Shown here: piece after piece, positions 31,140 through 40,101 of the stretch
Position numbering within the stretch: the first letter of the stretch is position 1
How the letters are laid out: each line of letters opens with the position of its first letter
NCBI GenBank assembly: GCA_007827375.1
Contig: VISH01000002.1
Coordinates: 3,373,001-3,437,000, forward strand
Direction: 5' to 3'
DNA length: 64,000 nt
From: Alteromonadaceae bacterium 2753L.S.0a.02
GTDB taxonomy: Bacteria; Pseudomonadota; Gammaproteobacteria; Pseudomonadales; Cellvibrionaceae
The notes under the pieces: generated by a model
Seen by the model: the letters and a program-made list of their open reading frames with translations, nothing else
Database searches by the model: none
What the model was told of the DNA's origin: nothing
Position numbers and translations under genes: made by a program

Positions 31140-31475
31140 TTAATTAGTGGCGAGTTGTATTTTTCCCTCAGATTCTCGTACGGCGTAGGTTTTCACCTTT
31201 ACCGACTCATCTTCGAGACATATACCGGTTTCTAGGTTGAAATGCTGCTTATACAGCGGAGATGCAACCACCAGCTGATTTTTTAAATCGCCAACAATAC
31301 CGCGCGACAATACCGCTGCCTTGGAAAAAGGGTCGATCGCATTGAGCGCATATAGCGCATCTTTAACTTTAAAAATGGCAACCTGCTCCTCGTTTAACAG
31401 TGCTCGAACTCCCAACAATGGCGTAAGCTCTGCTGCGTCACAAACCGATACCCAATTCATTTCATTATCACTCAT
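31140..31475 (-). CDS. nirD: Nitrite reductase (NADH) small subunit
   Basis: A 111-residue Rieske-fold protein without the iron-sulfur ligands, as is usual for NirD. Motifs are 'WVSVCDAAELTPLLGVRALL', 'VAIFKV', 'AIDPFSKAAVLSRGIVGD' and 'ASPLYKQHFNLETG'. It partners NirB in reducing nitrite to ammonium in the cytoplasm. The start at 31475 has AAGGAGTC upstream and lies 13 bp after the nirB stop; a longer open frame into nirB is spurious. Last gene of the operon. Confidence 0.93.
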   Translation of the reverse strand: MSDNEMNWVSVCDAAELTPLLGVRALLNEEQVAIFKVKDALYALNAIDPFSKAAVLSRGIVGDLKNQLVVASPLYKQHFNLETGICLEDESVKVKTYAVRESEGKIQLATN

Positions 31476-31488
31476 TTCGACAGACTCC

Positions 31489-34035
31489 TTAAGCAATCGC
31501 CGGTTCTTCGGCTTCAACAAAGTGAACAATTTCTTCTTCAGTGGCTGGGCGAATTTGTTGCCGCTCCTCGACAAAAACGACGGTATTATCTTTTTCATCA
31601 CTGTTCACAAAGGTACGGAAACGCTTAAGCTTCTCCGGGTCTTCAATGGTAGATTTCCATTCGCACTGATAACTTCCAATAACGAGCGACATTTCCTTTT
31701 CGAGTTCCTCAGCAATATTCAGCTTATCGTCGATGACAACTGATTTGAGGTAATCCAGGCCACCTTCGAGGTTATCCATCCACACGGACGTACGCTGTAG
31801 GCGATCGGCAGTACGCACGTAAAACATCAGAAAACGGTCGATGTATTTAATCAATGTTTCGTCATCAATGCCGGAAGCGAACAGATCTGCATGGCGTGGC
31901 TTCATGCCGCCATTACCACACACATACAAGTTCCAGCCGTTTTCAGTGGCGATAACGCCCACATCTTTACTCTGAGCTTCGGCACACTCTCGGGTACACC
32001 CGGATACTGCAAATTTTAATTTGTGGGGCGCACGCAGGCCTTTGTAGCGTTCTTCGATATTGATTGCCATACCGACGCTGTCAAGCATTCCGTAGCGACA
32101 CCACGTACTGCCAACGCAAGACTTAACTGTACGCACCGCTTTACCATAGGCGTGACCGGTTTCAAAACCCGCGTCTACGAGTTCTTTCCAAATCAACGGT
32201 AATTCGTGTTGCTGGGCACCAAACAAATCGATGCGTTGACCACCAGTGATTTTTGTGTAGAGGTTGTAAGTTTTGGCAACTGTGCCCAACGCGATTAATT
32301 TGTCAGGGGTAATTTCACCACCGGCTACTCGCGGTACGATGGAATAGGTACCGTTTTTCTGCATGTTTGCCATAAAGTAATCGTTGGTATCCTGCAACGG
32401 TGCATGCTCATTTTTAAGCACGTACTCATTCCAACAACTGGCTAAAATAGAAGCAACAGCAGGCTTACAGATATCACACCCCATGCCCTTGCCGTGTTTT
32501 TCCACCAGCTCATCGAAGGTTTTAATTTGTTCAACACGAACAATGTGGTAGAGCTCCTGACGTGTATGTGCAAAGTGCTCACAAATATCGGTATTAATTT
32601 CTACGCCAAGCTTTTCCAATTCACTGTTCATCACTTGTGTGGCCAAGGCCACACAACCACCACAACTGGTACCCGCCTTAGTGGTTGTTTTTATGTCGCC
32701 AATAGTTGTTGCACCTTCTTGCACTGCACAACAAATTTGACCTTTACTTACTTCGTTGCAGCTACAAATCAGCGCTTCATCTGGCAAGGCCTCAACACCT
32801 AAACCGGTCGCCGCTGCGCCGTCAACCGCGGGTAATATCATCGCTTCGGGACTTTCGGGCAAATCCATACCGTTAACGCACATTTGCTGTAGCGTGCCAT
32901 AGGCGTCAACATCACCCACTAACACTGCACCTAACAAACGGGTTTTATCGGCAGAAATAATGATGCGCTTATACACTTCAGCAACGCCATCTTGATACAC
33001 ATAACTCAGTGAACCAGGAGTTCGCCCTTGCGCATCGCCGACACTTGCCACGTCCACACCCAAAAGCTTTAACTTGGTGCTCATATCGGCACCGGTGAAT
33101 TCAGCGTCGCCACCGGTCATGTGTGACACTGCAACTTTTGCCATGGTGTAACCCGGTGCAACAAGACCGAAAATGCGACCACTCCATAACGCACACTCAC
33201 CAATGGCATATACATTTTCGACCGATGTCTGGCAAAAATTGTTGACCACAATACCGCCGCGCTCACCGATTTCGAGATCGAACTGACGAGCTAGTTCATC
33301 TTGTGGTCGAATGCCTGCTGAAAATAAAATCATGTCGGTTTCAAGGTGTTCGCCATCCGCAAAATTCATGCGGTAGCGACAGCTTTCACCGGCAACAATT
33401 TCCTGGGTATTTTTCTGGGTATGAATATTTACACCCAAATCACTGATTTTTTTGCGAAGCAGCTCACCGCCGCCTTCATCCAACTGAACGGCCATAAGGC
33501 GCGGCGCAAACTCCACCACATGTACTTCCAGGCCGAGATTTTTCAAAGCATTTGCGGCTTCCAAGCCCAGCAAACCACCACCGACAACCACTCCGACTTT
33601 ACTTTCCTGAGCCGATGCCGTAATCGCTTCCAGATCTTCGATAGTACGATAAACCAAACAATGCGGCTGATCTTTGCCAGGAATAGGCGGTACAAAAGGA
33701 AAGGAACCGGTTGCCAGCACTAACTTGTCGTAGCTCTCTTCGCGACCACTGGCAGTTACCACTTTATTATCAGCAGTTTTTAGCGCAACAACCTTATCGT
33801 TTAAAACATAATTAATGCCATTTTCCTGATAATAACTTTCTGATGTGAGCATCAGGTCATCTGCGGTGGAACCCGAAAAATAACTGCTGAGTTGTACGCG
33901 ATCGTAGGCGAGGCGCGGTTCTTCAGAAAAAGTGATTACTTCAAATTCCCCAGCCTTTTCGTGCTGAATAATATTGTCGATAAATTTGTGACCAACCATG
34001 CCGTTGCCAACAACGACGATTCTTTGTTTACTCAT
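31489..34035 (-). CDS. nirB: Nitrite reductase (NADH) large subunit
   Basis: An 848-residue flavo-siroheme enzyme that reduces nitrite to ammonia with six electrons from NADH. Order of parts: FAD/NADH domain ('RIVVVGNGMVGHKFIDNI' at the start, 'VGVVVGGGLLGLEAA'), a BFD-like [2Fe-2S] domain with 'CSCNEVSKGQICC' and 'TSCGGCVAL', then the ferredoxin-like and siroheme/[4Fe-4S] domains with 'SCVGSTWCRYG' and 'SGCTRECAEAQSKDVG'. Length agrees with E. coli NirB (847). GAGGAAG precedes the ATG. It lies between cobA, which supplies the siroheme precursor, and nirD. Nitrate reductase and a nitrite transporter are not in the window. Confidence 0.96.
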   Translation of the reverse strand: MSKQRIVVVGNGMVGHKFIDNIIQHEKAGEFEVITFSEEPRLAYDRVQLSSYFSGSTADDLMLTSESYYQENGINYVLNDKVVALKTADNKVVTASGREESYDKLVLATGSFPFVPPIPGKDQPHCLVYRTIEDLEAITASAQESKVGVVVGGGLLGLEAANALKNLGLEVHVVEFAPRLMAVQLDEGGGELLRKKISDLGVNIHTQKNTQEIVAGESCRYRMNFADGEHLETDMILFSAGIRPQDELARQFDLEIGERGGIVVNNFCQTSVENVYAIGECALWSGRIFGLVAPGYTMAKVAVSHMTGGDAEFTGADMSTKLKLLGVDVASVGDAQGRTPGSLSYVYQDGVAEVYKRIIISADKTRLLGAVLVGDVDAYGTLQQMCVNGMDLPESPEAMILPAVDGAAATGLGVEALPDEALICSCNEVSKGQICCAVQEGATTIGDIKTTTKAGTSCGGCVALATQVMNSELEKLGVEINTDICEHFAHTRQELYHIVRVEQIKTFDELVEKHGKGMGCDICKPAVASILASCWNEYVLKNEHAPLQDTNDYFMANMQKNGTYSIVPRVAGGEITPDKLIALGTVAKTYNLYTKITGGQRIDLFGAQQHELPLIWKELVDAGFETGHAYGKAVRTVKSCVGSTWCRYGMLDSVGMAINIEERYKGLRAPHKLKFAVSGCTRECAEAQSKDVGVIATENGWNLYVCGNGGMKPRHADLFASGIDDETLIKYIDRFLMFYVRTADRLQRTSVWMDNLEGGLDYLKSVVIDDKLNIAEELEKEMSLVIGSYQCEWKSTIEDPEKLKRFRTFVNSDEKDNTVVFVEERQQIRPATEEEIVHFVEAEEPAIA

Positions 34036-34062
34036 AAATACTTCCTCGAATGTAGGCAGTGC

Positions 34063-34869
34063 TTAGGCACAGCTCTGGTTGAAGACGTCCAGCTGCGGTT
34101 GCAGGCGCAATTCACTGGCAAGATTAACAACGTCACCCACAACAATCAGCGCAGGCGATTGCACCTTGTAACGAGATACCAGTTGTGGGAGTTCGGAGAG
34201 ATTTCCGATAATTTCACGCTGCTCGGGTCGGCAGCCGTTTTCAATTAATGCCACAGGTGTTTGTGCTGGTAGACCATGGCTCAGCAATTGCTGCGCGATG
34301 AAACCACAGCGACTGATACCCATATAAAACACCAAAGTGTGCCCCATCCTGGCAAGCGCCTGCCAATCCAGCGACAGTTCGTTTTCAGCATGAGCCGTAA
34401 TGAAAGTACACCCTTGGGAAATACCACGATGGGTCAGCGGAATACCTGCTGCTGTGGTGCATCCCGAAGCTGATGTGATACCGGGTATCACCTCTGCGTC
34501 GACGCCTGCACGAACGAGAGTTTGCAGCTCTTCGCCGCCACGCCCGAAAACAAAAGGATCGCCACCCTTGATACGCACCACATTCAAACCTTGGCGGGCT
34601 TTTTTCACCAGCAAGGCATTCAGATCTTGCTGAGGAATGCTGTGGTTATCTTTCTTTTTGCCCACGTAAAATGCCGGCACACTTTTTGGAAACAGCGTGC
34701 GAATTTCCGGACTAACGAGATTATCAAACAGAATCAAATCGGCACGTTCGATTGTGCGTATGGCTTTGAGGGTGAGCAAGTCAGGATCACCCGGGCCTGC
34801 CCCAACGAGCCAAACCTTTCCTTGGCCATTACCCTTAGCCGGGCTGGAACTTACATCGCGAAATTGCAT
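34063..34869 (-). CDS. cobA: Uroporphyrinogen-III C-methyltransferase
   Basis: A 268-residue SUMT that methylates uroporphyrinogen III to precorrin-2, the precursor of siroheme needed by NirB. Family motifs are 'VWLVGAGPGDPDLLTLKA', 'VRIKGGDPFVFGRGGEE', 'VIPGITSASGCTTAAGIPLTHR' and 'YMGISR'. It lacks the CysG oxidase/ferrochelatase part, so that step is encoded elsewhere. ATG 34869 is chosen because the family starts shortly before 'VWLVGAG'; the open frame to 34965 covers the likely promoter. First gene of a cobA-nirB-nirD operon (27-bp gap to nirB), downstream of a candidate sigma-54 promoter. Confidence 0.93.
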   Translation of the reverse strand: MQFRDVSSSPAKGNGQGKVWLVGAGPGDPDLLTLKAIRTIERADLILFDNLVSPEIRTLFPKSVPAFYVGKKKDNHSIPQQDLNALLVKKARQGLNVVRIKGGDPFVFGRGGEELQTLVRAGVDAEVIPGITSASGCTTAAGIPLTHRGISQGCTFITAHAENELSLDWQALARMGHTLVFYMGISRCGFIAQQLLSHGLPAQTPVALIENGCRPEQREIIGNLSELPQLVSRYKVQSPALIVVGDVVNLASELRLQPQLDVFNQSCA

Positions 34870-35266
34870 GTGTTGTCTCTTTTTTTTAAATAGATTTGCA
34901 CCAGAAGCTCCGGGGATGGAGGAGAAACCCAATTGGAGCCGTTGCGAGACATACAGCAAAAACAAAGCCAGCCAATGATTTTTACCACTATTAAAGTTAA
35001 AAACCCTTTAAAATCAGCATGTTATATTTTAGTACCGTACAATTTTAGAAACTTAACACGATGAAACCAACCCAAATAACGCACCATATAAAAGCAATAG
35101 CGCACCTATATGAGCATCATTTACTCGAAATAATTTATAAGATTCTTTGTAAAGGTCATATTTCAACCGATTATTGCCCTATAATGGACCACAAGTTGGT
35201 TTCGCGTGTGACTCAATCAGATCGGACAAAGTGATAACATAGAGCGCCAAAATGAGAGGATTCCCC
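34870..35266. other. 397-bp divergent regulatory region, cobA-nirBD / DUF1244
   Basis: AT-rich spacer without a gene. On the minus strand it holds a sigma-54-like promoter (34955-34970). Two repeats, GCACCATATA (35081-35090) and GCACCTATAT (35102-35111), stand 21 bp apart, about 110-150 bp upstream of that promoter, where an activator could bind. On the plus strand TATAAT at 35180-35185 may be the -10 box for the DUF1244 gene; I see no good -35. Confidence 0.5.
34955..34970 (-). promoter_or_regulatory. Candidate sigma-54 promoter of cobA-nirBD
   Basis: Minus strand TGGCTTTGTTTTTGCT matches TGGCACG-N4-TTGCW at the key positions: GG and GC are exactly 10 bases apart and TTGCT is complete; the ACG of the -24 element is not. 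The start point would leave a 5' leader of ~70 bases before cobA. Nitrogen control of nitrite assimilation through NtrC would make sense. Confidence 0.45.
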
Positions 35267-35551
35267 ATGGACAAAACTGCAATTGAAGCCGCTGTGTTCA
35301 GAAAATTGCTGTCGCACCTGGATGAGAACAAAACGGTGCAAAATATAGACTTAATGAATCTGGCCGGCTTTTGCCGTAATTGTCTGGCGAAATGGTATAG
35401 CGCCGCAGCTGCAGAACAGGGCGAAAATATCGACTACGACGCAGCCAGAGAAATTGTTTACGGCATGCCTTATTCTGAATGGAAAGCCAAATATCAAACT
35501 CCAGCCAGCCCCGAACAAATGGCTAAATTCACGGAAAAACGAGATACATAA
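35267..35551 (+). CDS. DUF1244 family protein
   Basis: A 94-residue protein with the family core 'QNIDLMNLAGFCRNCLAKWY' and 'AREIVYGMPYSEWKAKYQ'. The two cysteines in 'FCRNC' and the following WY are invariant in members I recall. Function unknown; small alpha-helical, cytoplasmic. ATG 35267 has GAGAGGA 6 bases upstream, better than the ATG at 35252. The MOSC gene starts 9 bp downstream, so the two are probably one transcript. Confidence 0.9.
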   Translation: MDKTAIEAAVFRKLLSHLDENKTVQNIDLMNLAGFCRNCLAKWYSAAAAEQGENIDYDAAREIVYGMPYSEWKAKYQTPASPEQMAKFTEKRDT

Positions 35552-35560
35552 GGCAGCTAC

Positions 35561-36424
35561 ATGGACGTTCAAATAACAGGACTCTATTGTTACCCAATAA
35601 AATCCTGCGCTGGAATAGCGATGGATTCTTGCGAAATATCACGCAAGGGAATTCATGGTGATCGCCAATGGCTTATTGTCGACTCGGAGGGTAATGCGCT
35701 AACCCAGCGAAAATACCCCATCATGGCGTGCATTCAGCCAATGCCGACTGACGATGGATTGGTACTGGAGAAAAAAAATGGTAGTAGTGTGGTCAGCGAA
35801 ATTAGAGTAATTCGCCCCCATGCTGACGCACCACGAACATCGGCCAAAGTGTGGAAAGACACTGCAGAGGGTCTCATTTGCGCTACGGAGGCAAACCAAT
35901 GGCTGACAGAGGCAATTGGGGCTCACCATCCCTTAAAACTGCTTTATTACAGCGCTGAAAGTCGGCGACTGCCGGGCTACCCCGATCGATTTGGGGAAGA
36001 TGCCACTCACTTCGCCGATGCGGCACCTTTTCTGGTTGTTAACGCTTTTTCGCTTCGAGCCTTAAACCTCATGCTTGAGAACAAATGTCTACCACTCGTG
36101 GATATCCGTCATTTCAGGCCCAATATCGTTTTTAGCGGCCTACCGGGTTTTGCCGAACAGCATGGAGTAAGCTTAAAAAAACGCAACGAGACCCTTAAGT
36201 TGAAGCTGGTCGATCTCTGCCAACGCTGTGCTGTGATTACGGTCGACCCACACACCGGAACAAGACTTCCTAAAGCGGTACCCTTTGCCGAGCTCGCCGC
36301 GCTCAACCCAATGCCAGAAAACCCAAAAGCCCCAGGCTTTGGCATGAATGCCATGCTTGAATCACCCGATCAGACGGGTAATATTGCTGTTGGAGATATT
36401 TGGGAAATGAGTTTTAAGAACTAG
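35561..36424 (+). CDS. MOSC-domain protein (YcbX/mARC-like)
   Basis: A 287-residue protein with the MOSC N-terminal beta-barrel domain ('GLYCYPIKSCAG', 'GDRQWLIVDSEG') and the MOSC domain ('DIRHFRPNIVF', 'LVDLCQRCAVITVDPHTG'). The 'CQRC' segment is where YcbX and mARC enzymes bind the molybdenum cofactor. Relatives reduce N-hydroxylated compounds with electrons from NADH through a partner. E. coli YcbX carries a C-terminal ferredoxin domain; this protein ends without one, so it would need a separate electron donor. It overlaps the convergent globin gene by 11 bp. Confidence 0.9.
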   Translation: MDVQITGLYCYPIKSCAGIAMDSCEISRKGIHGDRQWLIVDSEGNALTQRKYPIMACIQPMPTDDGLVLEKKNGSSVVSEIRVIRPHADAPRTSAKVWKDTAEGLICATEANQWLTEAIGAHHPLKLLYYSAESRRLPGYPDRFGEDATHFADAAPFLVVNAFSLRALNLMLENKCLPLVDIRHFRPNIVFSGLPGFAEQHGVSLKKRNETLKLKLVDLCQRCAVITVDPHTGTRLPKAVPFAELAALNPMPENPKAPGFGMNAMLESPDQTGNIAVGDIWEMSFKN

Positions 36425-36818
36425 GGCAAGACTGTTTCAGATAGAGGATACCCGGACTAAGTACTTCACGCCATGCTTCGATGTGGTCCTCATCAAATCG
36501 GCTGTCAACACTGCTTAGCGTTGCCATGAGCGCATCGAACCAGCAATCGAACATCGTCGTATCCAGCCCAAGCCGGGCATGAAGTAAAGCGAGCTGCTTC
36601 AACTCGGGTGTTACCTTACGATCTACAGAATATGTGGCCAGAATTAGAATGGACTCCTCGAGCATGTCGTAACGTCGTTGGGGATCGGTGTTTGCGAACA
36701 GCGTTTTGATTTTTGGTGAACTTGCCTCGAACTCGCGATAGAAAATCTCGAAAAAAGCGCCGTAGTGGCCTTGGAGGCATTTCTCGAAACTATCATTGAA
36801 GATCGCGCTTTTATCCAT
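36414..36818 (-). CDS. Globin-like single-domain protein
   Basis: A 134-residue globin. It shows 'FFEIFYREFEASSPKIKTLF', a common form of the helix B-to-C region, and a proximal-histidine candidate at His80 in 'ALLHARLG'. The motif 'FDCWFDALM' fits helix G. Helix H is present ('EAWREVLSPGILYL'). No reductase domain follows, so it is not a flavohemoglobin. It may bind oxygen or nitric oxide; nearness to nirBD suggests a role with nitrogen oxides but that is only inferred. Convergent with the MOSC gene and divergent from the D-2-hydroxyacid dehydrogenase gene. Confidence 0.78.
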   Translation of the reverse strand: MDKSAIFNDSFEKCLQGHYGAFFEIFYREFEASSPKIKTLFANTDPQRRYDMLEESILILATYSVDRKVTPELKQLALLHARLGLDTTMFDCWFDALMATLSSVDSRFDEDHIEAWREVLSPGILYLKQSCPSS

Positions 36819-36900
36819 CTATCTGGAGCCAACAAAACGTTTTAAAATGACGGGTTTTCTACATCCACCACGGAAAACTGAACCGAGGTGAGCTTTAACC

Positions 36901-36924
36901 GTCTGTTAACTATAGCCTACAGAC
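36901..36924. promoter_or_regulatory. Inverted repeat upstream of the YdiJ-like gene
   Basis: GTCTGT-N12-ACAGAC between the globin gene and the dehydrogenase gene, 55 bp ahead of the latter's ATG. The core CTGT...ACAG looks like an SOS box but the spacer is 12, not 8, so LexA is not expected to bind. It could be an operator for a GntR- or LysR-type regulator. Confidence 0.3.
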
Positions 36925-36979
36925 TCAAAGCGTCGGCTAGACTAGGCTTGGTCAATACCAGCAAATTTGGCGAAACCCC

Positions 36980-39900
36980 ATGATTCCAAAGCTTTCTCCC
37001 TTTCAAGACCGGGAACAACTGTACACACGCTTTTTCGACGCCTTAAACAACGCCCATTTCAAAGGTGATATTTGCGCCGATTTTAGCAATCGCCTGTCGA
37101 TGGCCACCGATAATTCCATCTATCAGGTGCTGCCACAAGGCGTGGTGTACCCCAGGGATACAGACGATCTGGTAACCCTGGCAACACTCGCAGCGGAACA
37201 ACAATTTCGTGAAATCGAGCTTACCGCACGAGGTGGCGGTACCGGAACCAACGCGCAGTCACTTACCGATGGCGTAGTCGTGGATATTTCCCGCCACATG
37301 AACCAAGTGCTGGAAATCAATCAGGAAGAACGCTGGGTGCGCGTACAAACCGGAGTGGTAAAAGACCAACTCAATGCCGCATTAAAACCCCATGGTCTGT
37401 TCTTTGCCCCAGACTTATCCACCAGTAACCGCGCCACCATAGGCGGTATGATAAACACCGATGCCTCCGGGCAGGGAAGCTGTGTCTACGGAAAAACCCG
37501 CGATCATGTTCTTGAATTAAAAACCGTATTGCTCAATGGCAGCCTTATAGAAACACGCGCACTGGATAATGAGGAAGTATTGGCTCTCACCGGTGAGCAA
37601 GACCGCTGCGGAGAAGTTCACGCGTTAATTGATCGTATATTCCGTGAAAACGAAGCAAAAATCGATGAAATTTTTCCTCCATTAAACCGCTGTCTTACAG
37701 GTTACGACCTCGCGCACATACGCGATGAACAAGGCCGCCTCAACCTAAACAATATTTTATGTGGTAGTGAGGGCACGCTAGGGCTTATTGCGGAAGCCAA
37801 ATTGAATGTACTCCCTATTCCAAAACTCTCTGCCCTGGTAATGGTTAAATATTCAGACTTTAACAGTTCGCTGCGCGATGCCACTGAACTCATGCGGGCC
37901 AACCCAACCTCAGTGGAAACCATTGATTCAAAAGTCTTGGCGCTGGCGATGAACGATTTTATCTGGCACCAAGTGGAAGAGTTTTTTAACGGGAATGATA
38001 CGGCAGGCCAAACCCAACAGGTTATGGGTATCAACCTCGTGGAGTTTACTGCCGACGACGAAGCGACACTACAGCAGAAAATAAACGCGCTTGGTGAACT
38101 CCTACAACAAGAAGTGGCTCACCTTGGTAATTCCACAGATTTCGAAGCAGACACATTCAAACCACAAGGAAGATTGGGCTATTCCATTGCCATGGGCCAC
38201 GATGCCGTAAGCCGTATTTGGGCCATGCGCAAACGCGCAGTTGGGCTATTAGGTAATGCCAATGGCGAAGCGCGCCCCGTTCCCTTTGTGGAAGACACTG
38301 CAGTGCCTCCAGAAAATCTCGCAGATTTTATTTTGGAATTTCGCGAAATATTAGACGGCTATAATCTGGAATATGGCATGTTCGGCCATGTCGATGCCGG
38401 TGTATTACACGTGCGTCCAGCTCTCGATATGAAAGACCCTCAGCAGGAAGATATTGCCTGGCAAATTTCAGATCGCATTGCCGACTTATGCCTGCAATAC
38501 GGTGGCTTGCTGTGGGGTGAGCACGGCAAGGGGGTAAGATCGGAATATTCACCCAAATTTTTTGGCGAACTTTACCCTCTGCTACAACAAATAAAAGCCG
38601 CGTTCGACCCATATAATCAATTAAACCCCGGCAAAATTGCCACCCCAAATACAGAAACGGAACTCATAAAAATTGATGAAGTTCCAACACGCGGCCAACA
38701 CGATCGCGAAATTCACCCCAGGGCCTGGCAGAATTTTAATGATGCAGTGTATTGCAATGGCAATGGTGCCTGCTTTAACTGGAACCCTGCTGATGCAATG
38801 TGCCCCTCCTACAAAGGTACCCGCGATCGTATTCACTCGCCCAAAGGCAGAGCAACACTTATCAGGGCCTGGCTTAAGTTGCTCTCCGATCAAAAAGTGC
38901 AACCCGCCCAGGTGTTGCAAAGATCTAATATTATTAGCGGGCTTATCGACCTGCCAGGTAAATGCGTCAATACTTTTTTTAGCCGCAAGAAAAATGATTT
39001 TTCCCACGACGTGTATTTAGCAATGGCGGGCTGCCTGTCTTGTAAAGCCTGTGCCAGTCAGTGCCCCATAAAAGTAGATGTACCAGAGTTTCGCGCCCGT
39101 TTCATAGCGCTGTACCACACGCGCTATTTGAGACCGCTTAAAGATTACCTGGTGGGTACGCTCGAATTTGTATTGCCGTGGTGTGCCAAGCTACCGAGCG
39201 TTTACAACGTGTTTATGTCAGCAAATTGGATGCGAGGATTGCTCGAAAAACGTGTGGGCTTTGTGGATGGTCCCTTGTTATCACGTATAAAACTTCGGGG
39301 TGTAAGTACCGCTACAGCAAGTAACTTAAAACTGCTCAGTGAAGCGGAAAAACAAAAAACCATTGTGATAGTACAAGATGCCTTCACTCGCTATTTTGAA
39401 ACACAACTGGTGGTGGATTTAATCGCACTGCTACGAAAAATGGGTTTTAACCCCATGCTGGCGCCTTACCGTGCCAACGGCAAACCTTTGCACATTCATG
39501 GTTTTCTTAACGCGTTTCGACGTGTCGTTAAACGCAACACGCGAATGTTAAATGCTTTCGCCGATGCGGGCGTACCCCTTATTGGGGTCGATCCCTCAAT
39601 GACTTACACTTACCGGCTCGAATATCGCAAATTCCTGGGAGACGATGCTGTTGCCCCGCCTGTACTTTTGATTCAGGAATGGCTTGCCCAACACCTGGAT
39701 AGCTTGCGCGAACTCGATGTCAGTACCACGCAAAGTTATACCCTCCTGCCGCACTGCATTGAGCAATCGCACGCAACCAAAGAGCGCGACCTGTGGCAGC
39801 AAATATTTGCCGCGATTGGGCAACAGCTCGACATCAAATCACTCGGTTGTTGCGGCATGTCGGGCACCTACGGGCATGAAGCACGCAATAAAATTACTTC

Positions 39901-40060
39901 ACAAAAAATTTATCAGTTGAGTTGGCAAACACCTGTTGAAGAAACACCATCAGGACAGCTCCTGGCAACCGGATATTCCTGCCGAAGCCAGGTAAAAAGA
40001 GAATCCAACACTACTGTACGGCATCCGCTCCAGGCATTATTGGCACTGCTCAATCCTTAA
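36980..40060 (+). CDS. ydiJ: FAD / Fe-S D-2-hydroxyacid dehydrogenase (YdiJ-like)
   Basis: A 1026-residue fusion protein like E. coli YdiJ (1018), a D-2-hydroxyglutarate dehydrogenase. The N-terminal half is a FAD-binding oxidase domain ('ELTARGGGTGTNAQSLTDG', 'GGMINTDASGQGSCVYG') with the FAD-linked C domain ('YGMFGHVDAGVLHVRP', 'WGEHGKGVRSEY'). Then come iron-sulfur ligands ('CNGNGACFNWNPADAMCPSY', near residue 595, and 'AGCLSCKACASQCPIKV', near 685) and a C-terminal CCG-type domain ('PHCIEQSHA', 'LGCCGMSGTYG'). It would oxidise D-2-hydroxyglutarate or a related acid and pass electrons to the membrane quinone pool. Stands alone in its transcript, with an inverted repeat in the promoter region. 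Confidence 0.9.
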   Translation: MIPKLSPFQDREQLYTRFFDALNNAHFKGDICADFSNRLSMATDNSIYQVLPQGVVYPRDTDDLVTLATLAAEQQFREIELTARGGGTGTNAQSLTDGVVVDISRHMNQVLEINQEERWVRVQTGVVKDQLNAALKPHGLFFAPDLSTSNRATIGGMINTDASGQGSCVYGKTRDHVLELKTVLLNGSLIETRALDNEEVLALTGEQDRCGEVHALIDRIFRENEAKIDEIFPPLNRCLTGYDLAHIRDEQGRLNLNNILCGSEGTLGLIAEAKLNVLPIPKLSALVMVKYSDFNSSLRDATELMRANPTSVETIDSKVLALAMNDFIWHQVEEFFNGNDTAGQTQQVMGINLVEFTADDEATLQQKINALGELLQQEVAHLGNSTDFEADTFKPQGRLGYSIAMGHDAVSRIWAMRKRAVGLLGNANGEARPVPFVEDTAVPPENLADFILEFREILDGYNLEYGMFGHVDAGVLHVRPALDMKDPQQEDIAWQISDRIADLCLQYGGLLWGEHGKGVRSEYSPKFFGELYPLLQQIKAAFDPYNQLNPGKIATPNTETELIKIDEVPTRGQHDREIHPRAWQNFNDAVYCNGNGACFNWNPADAMCPSYKGTRDRIHSPKGRATLIRAWLKLLSDQKVQPAQVLQRSNIISGLIDLPGKCVNTFFSRKKNDFSHDVYLAMAGCLSCKACASQCPIKVDVPEFRARFIALYHTRYLRPLKDYLVGTLEFVLPWCAKLPSVYNVFMSANWMRGLLEKRVGFVDGPLLSRIKLRGVSTATASNLKLLSEAEKQKTIVIVQDAFTRYFETQLVVDLIALLRKMGFNPMLAPYRANGKPLHIHGFLNAFRRVVKRNTRMLNAFADAGVPLIGVDPSMTYTYRLEYRKFLGDDAVAPPVLLIQEWLAQHLDSLRELDVSTTQSYTLLPHCIEQSHATKERDLWQQIFAAIGQQLDIKSLGCCGMSGTYGHEARNKITSQKIYQLSWQTPVEETPSGQLLATGYSCRSQVKRESNTTVRHPLQALLALLNP

Positions 40061-40101
40061 TTAAACAGCAAGCTAGGGTACAAAAAAAAACAGGGGAAAT
40101 C

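Noticed and set aside
33346..33723. Long plus-strand frame antisense to nirB
   Set aside because: It lies inside a conserved enzyme gene and shows no motif or ribosome site.
36901..36924. A second SOS box, before the YdiJ-like gene
   Set aside because: The CTGT and ACAG halves are 12 bases apart rather than 8, which LexA of this type does not accept.
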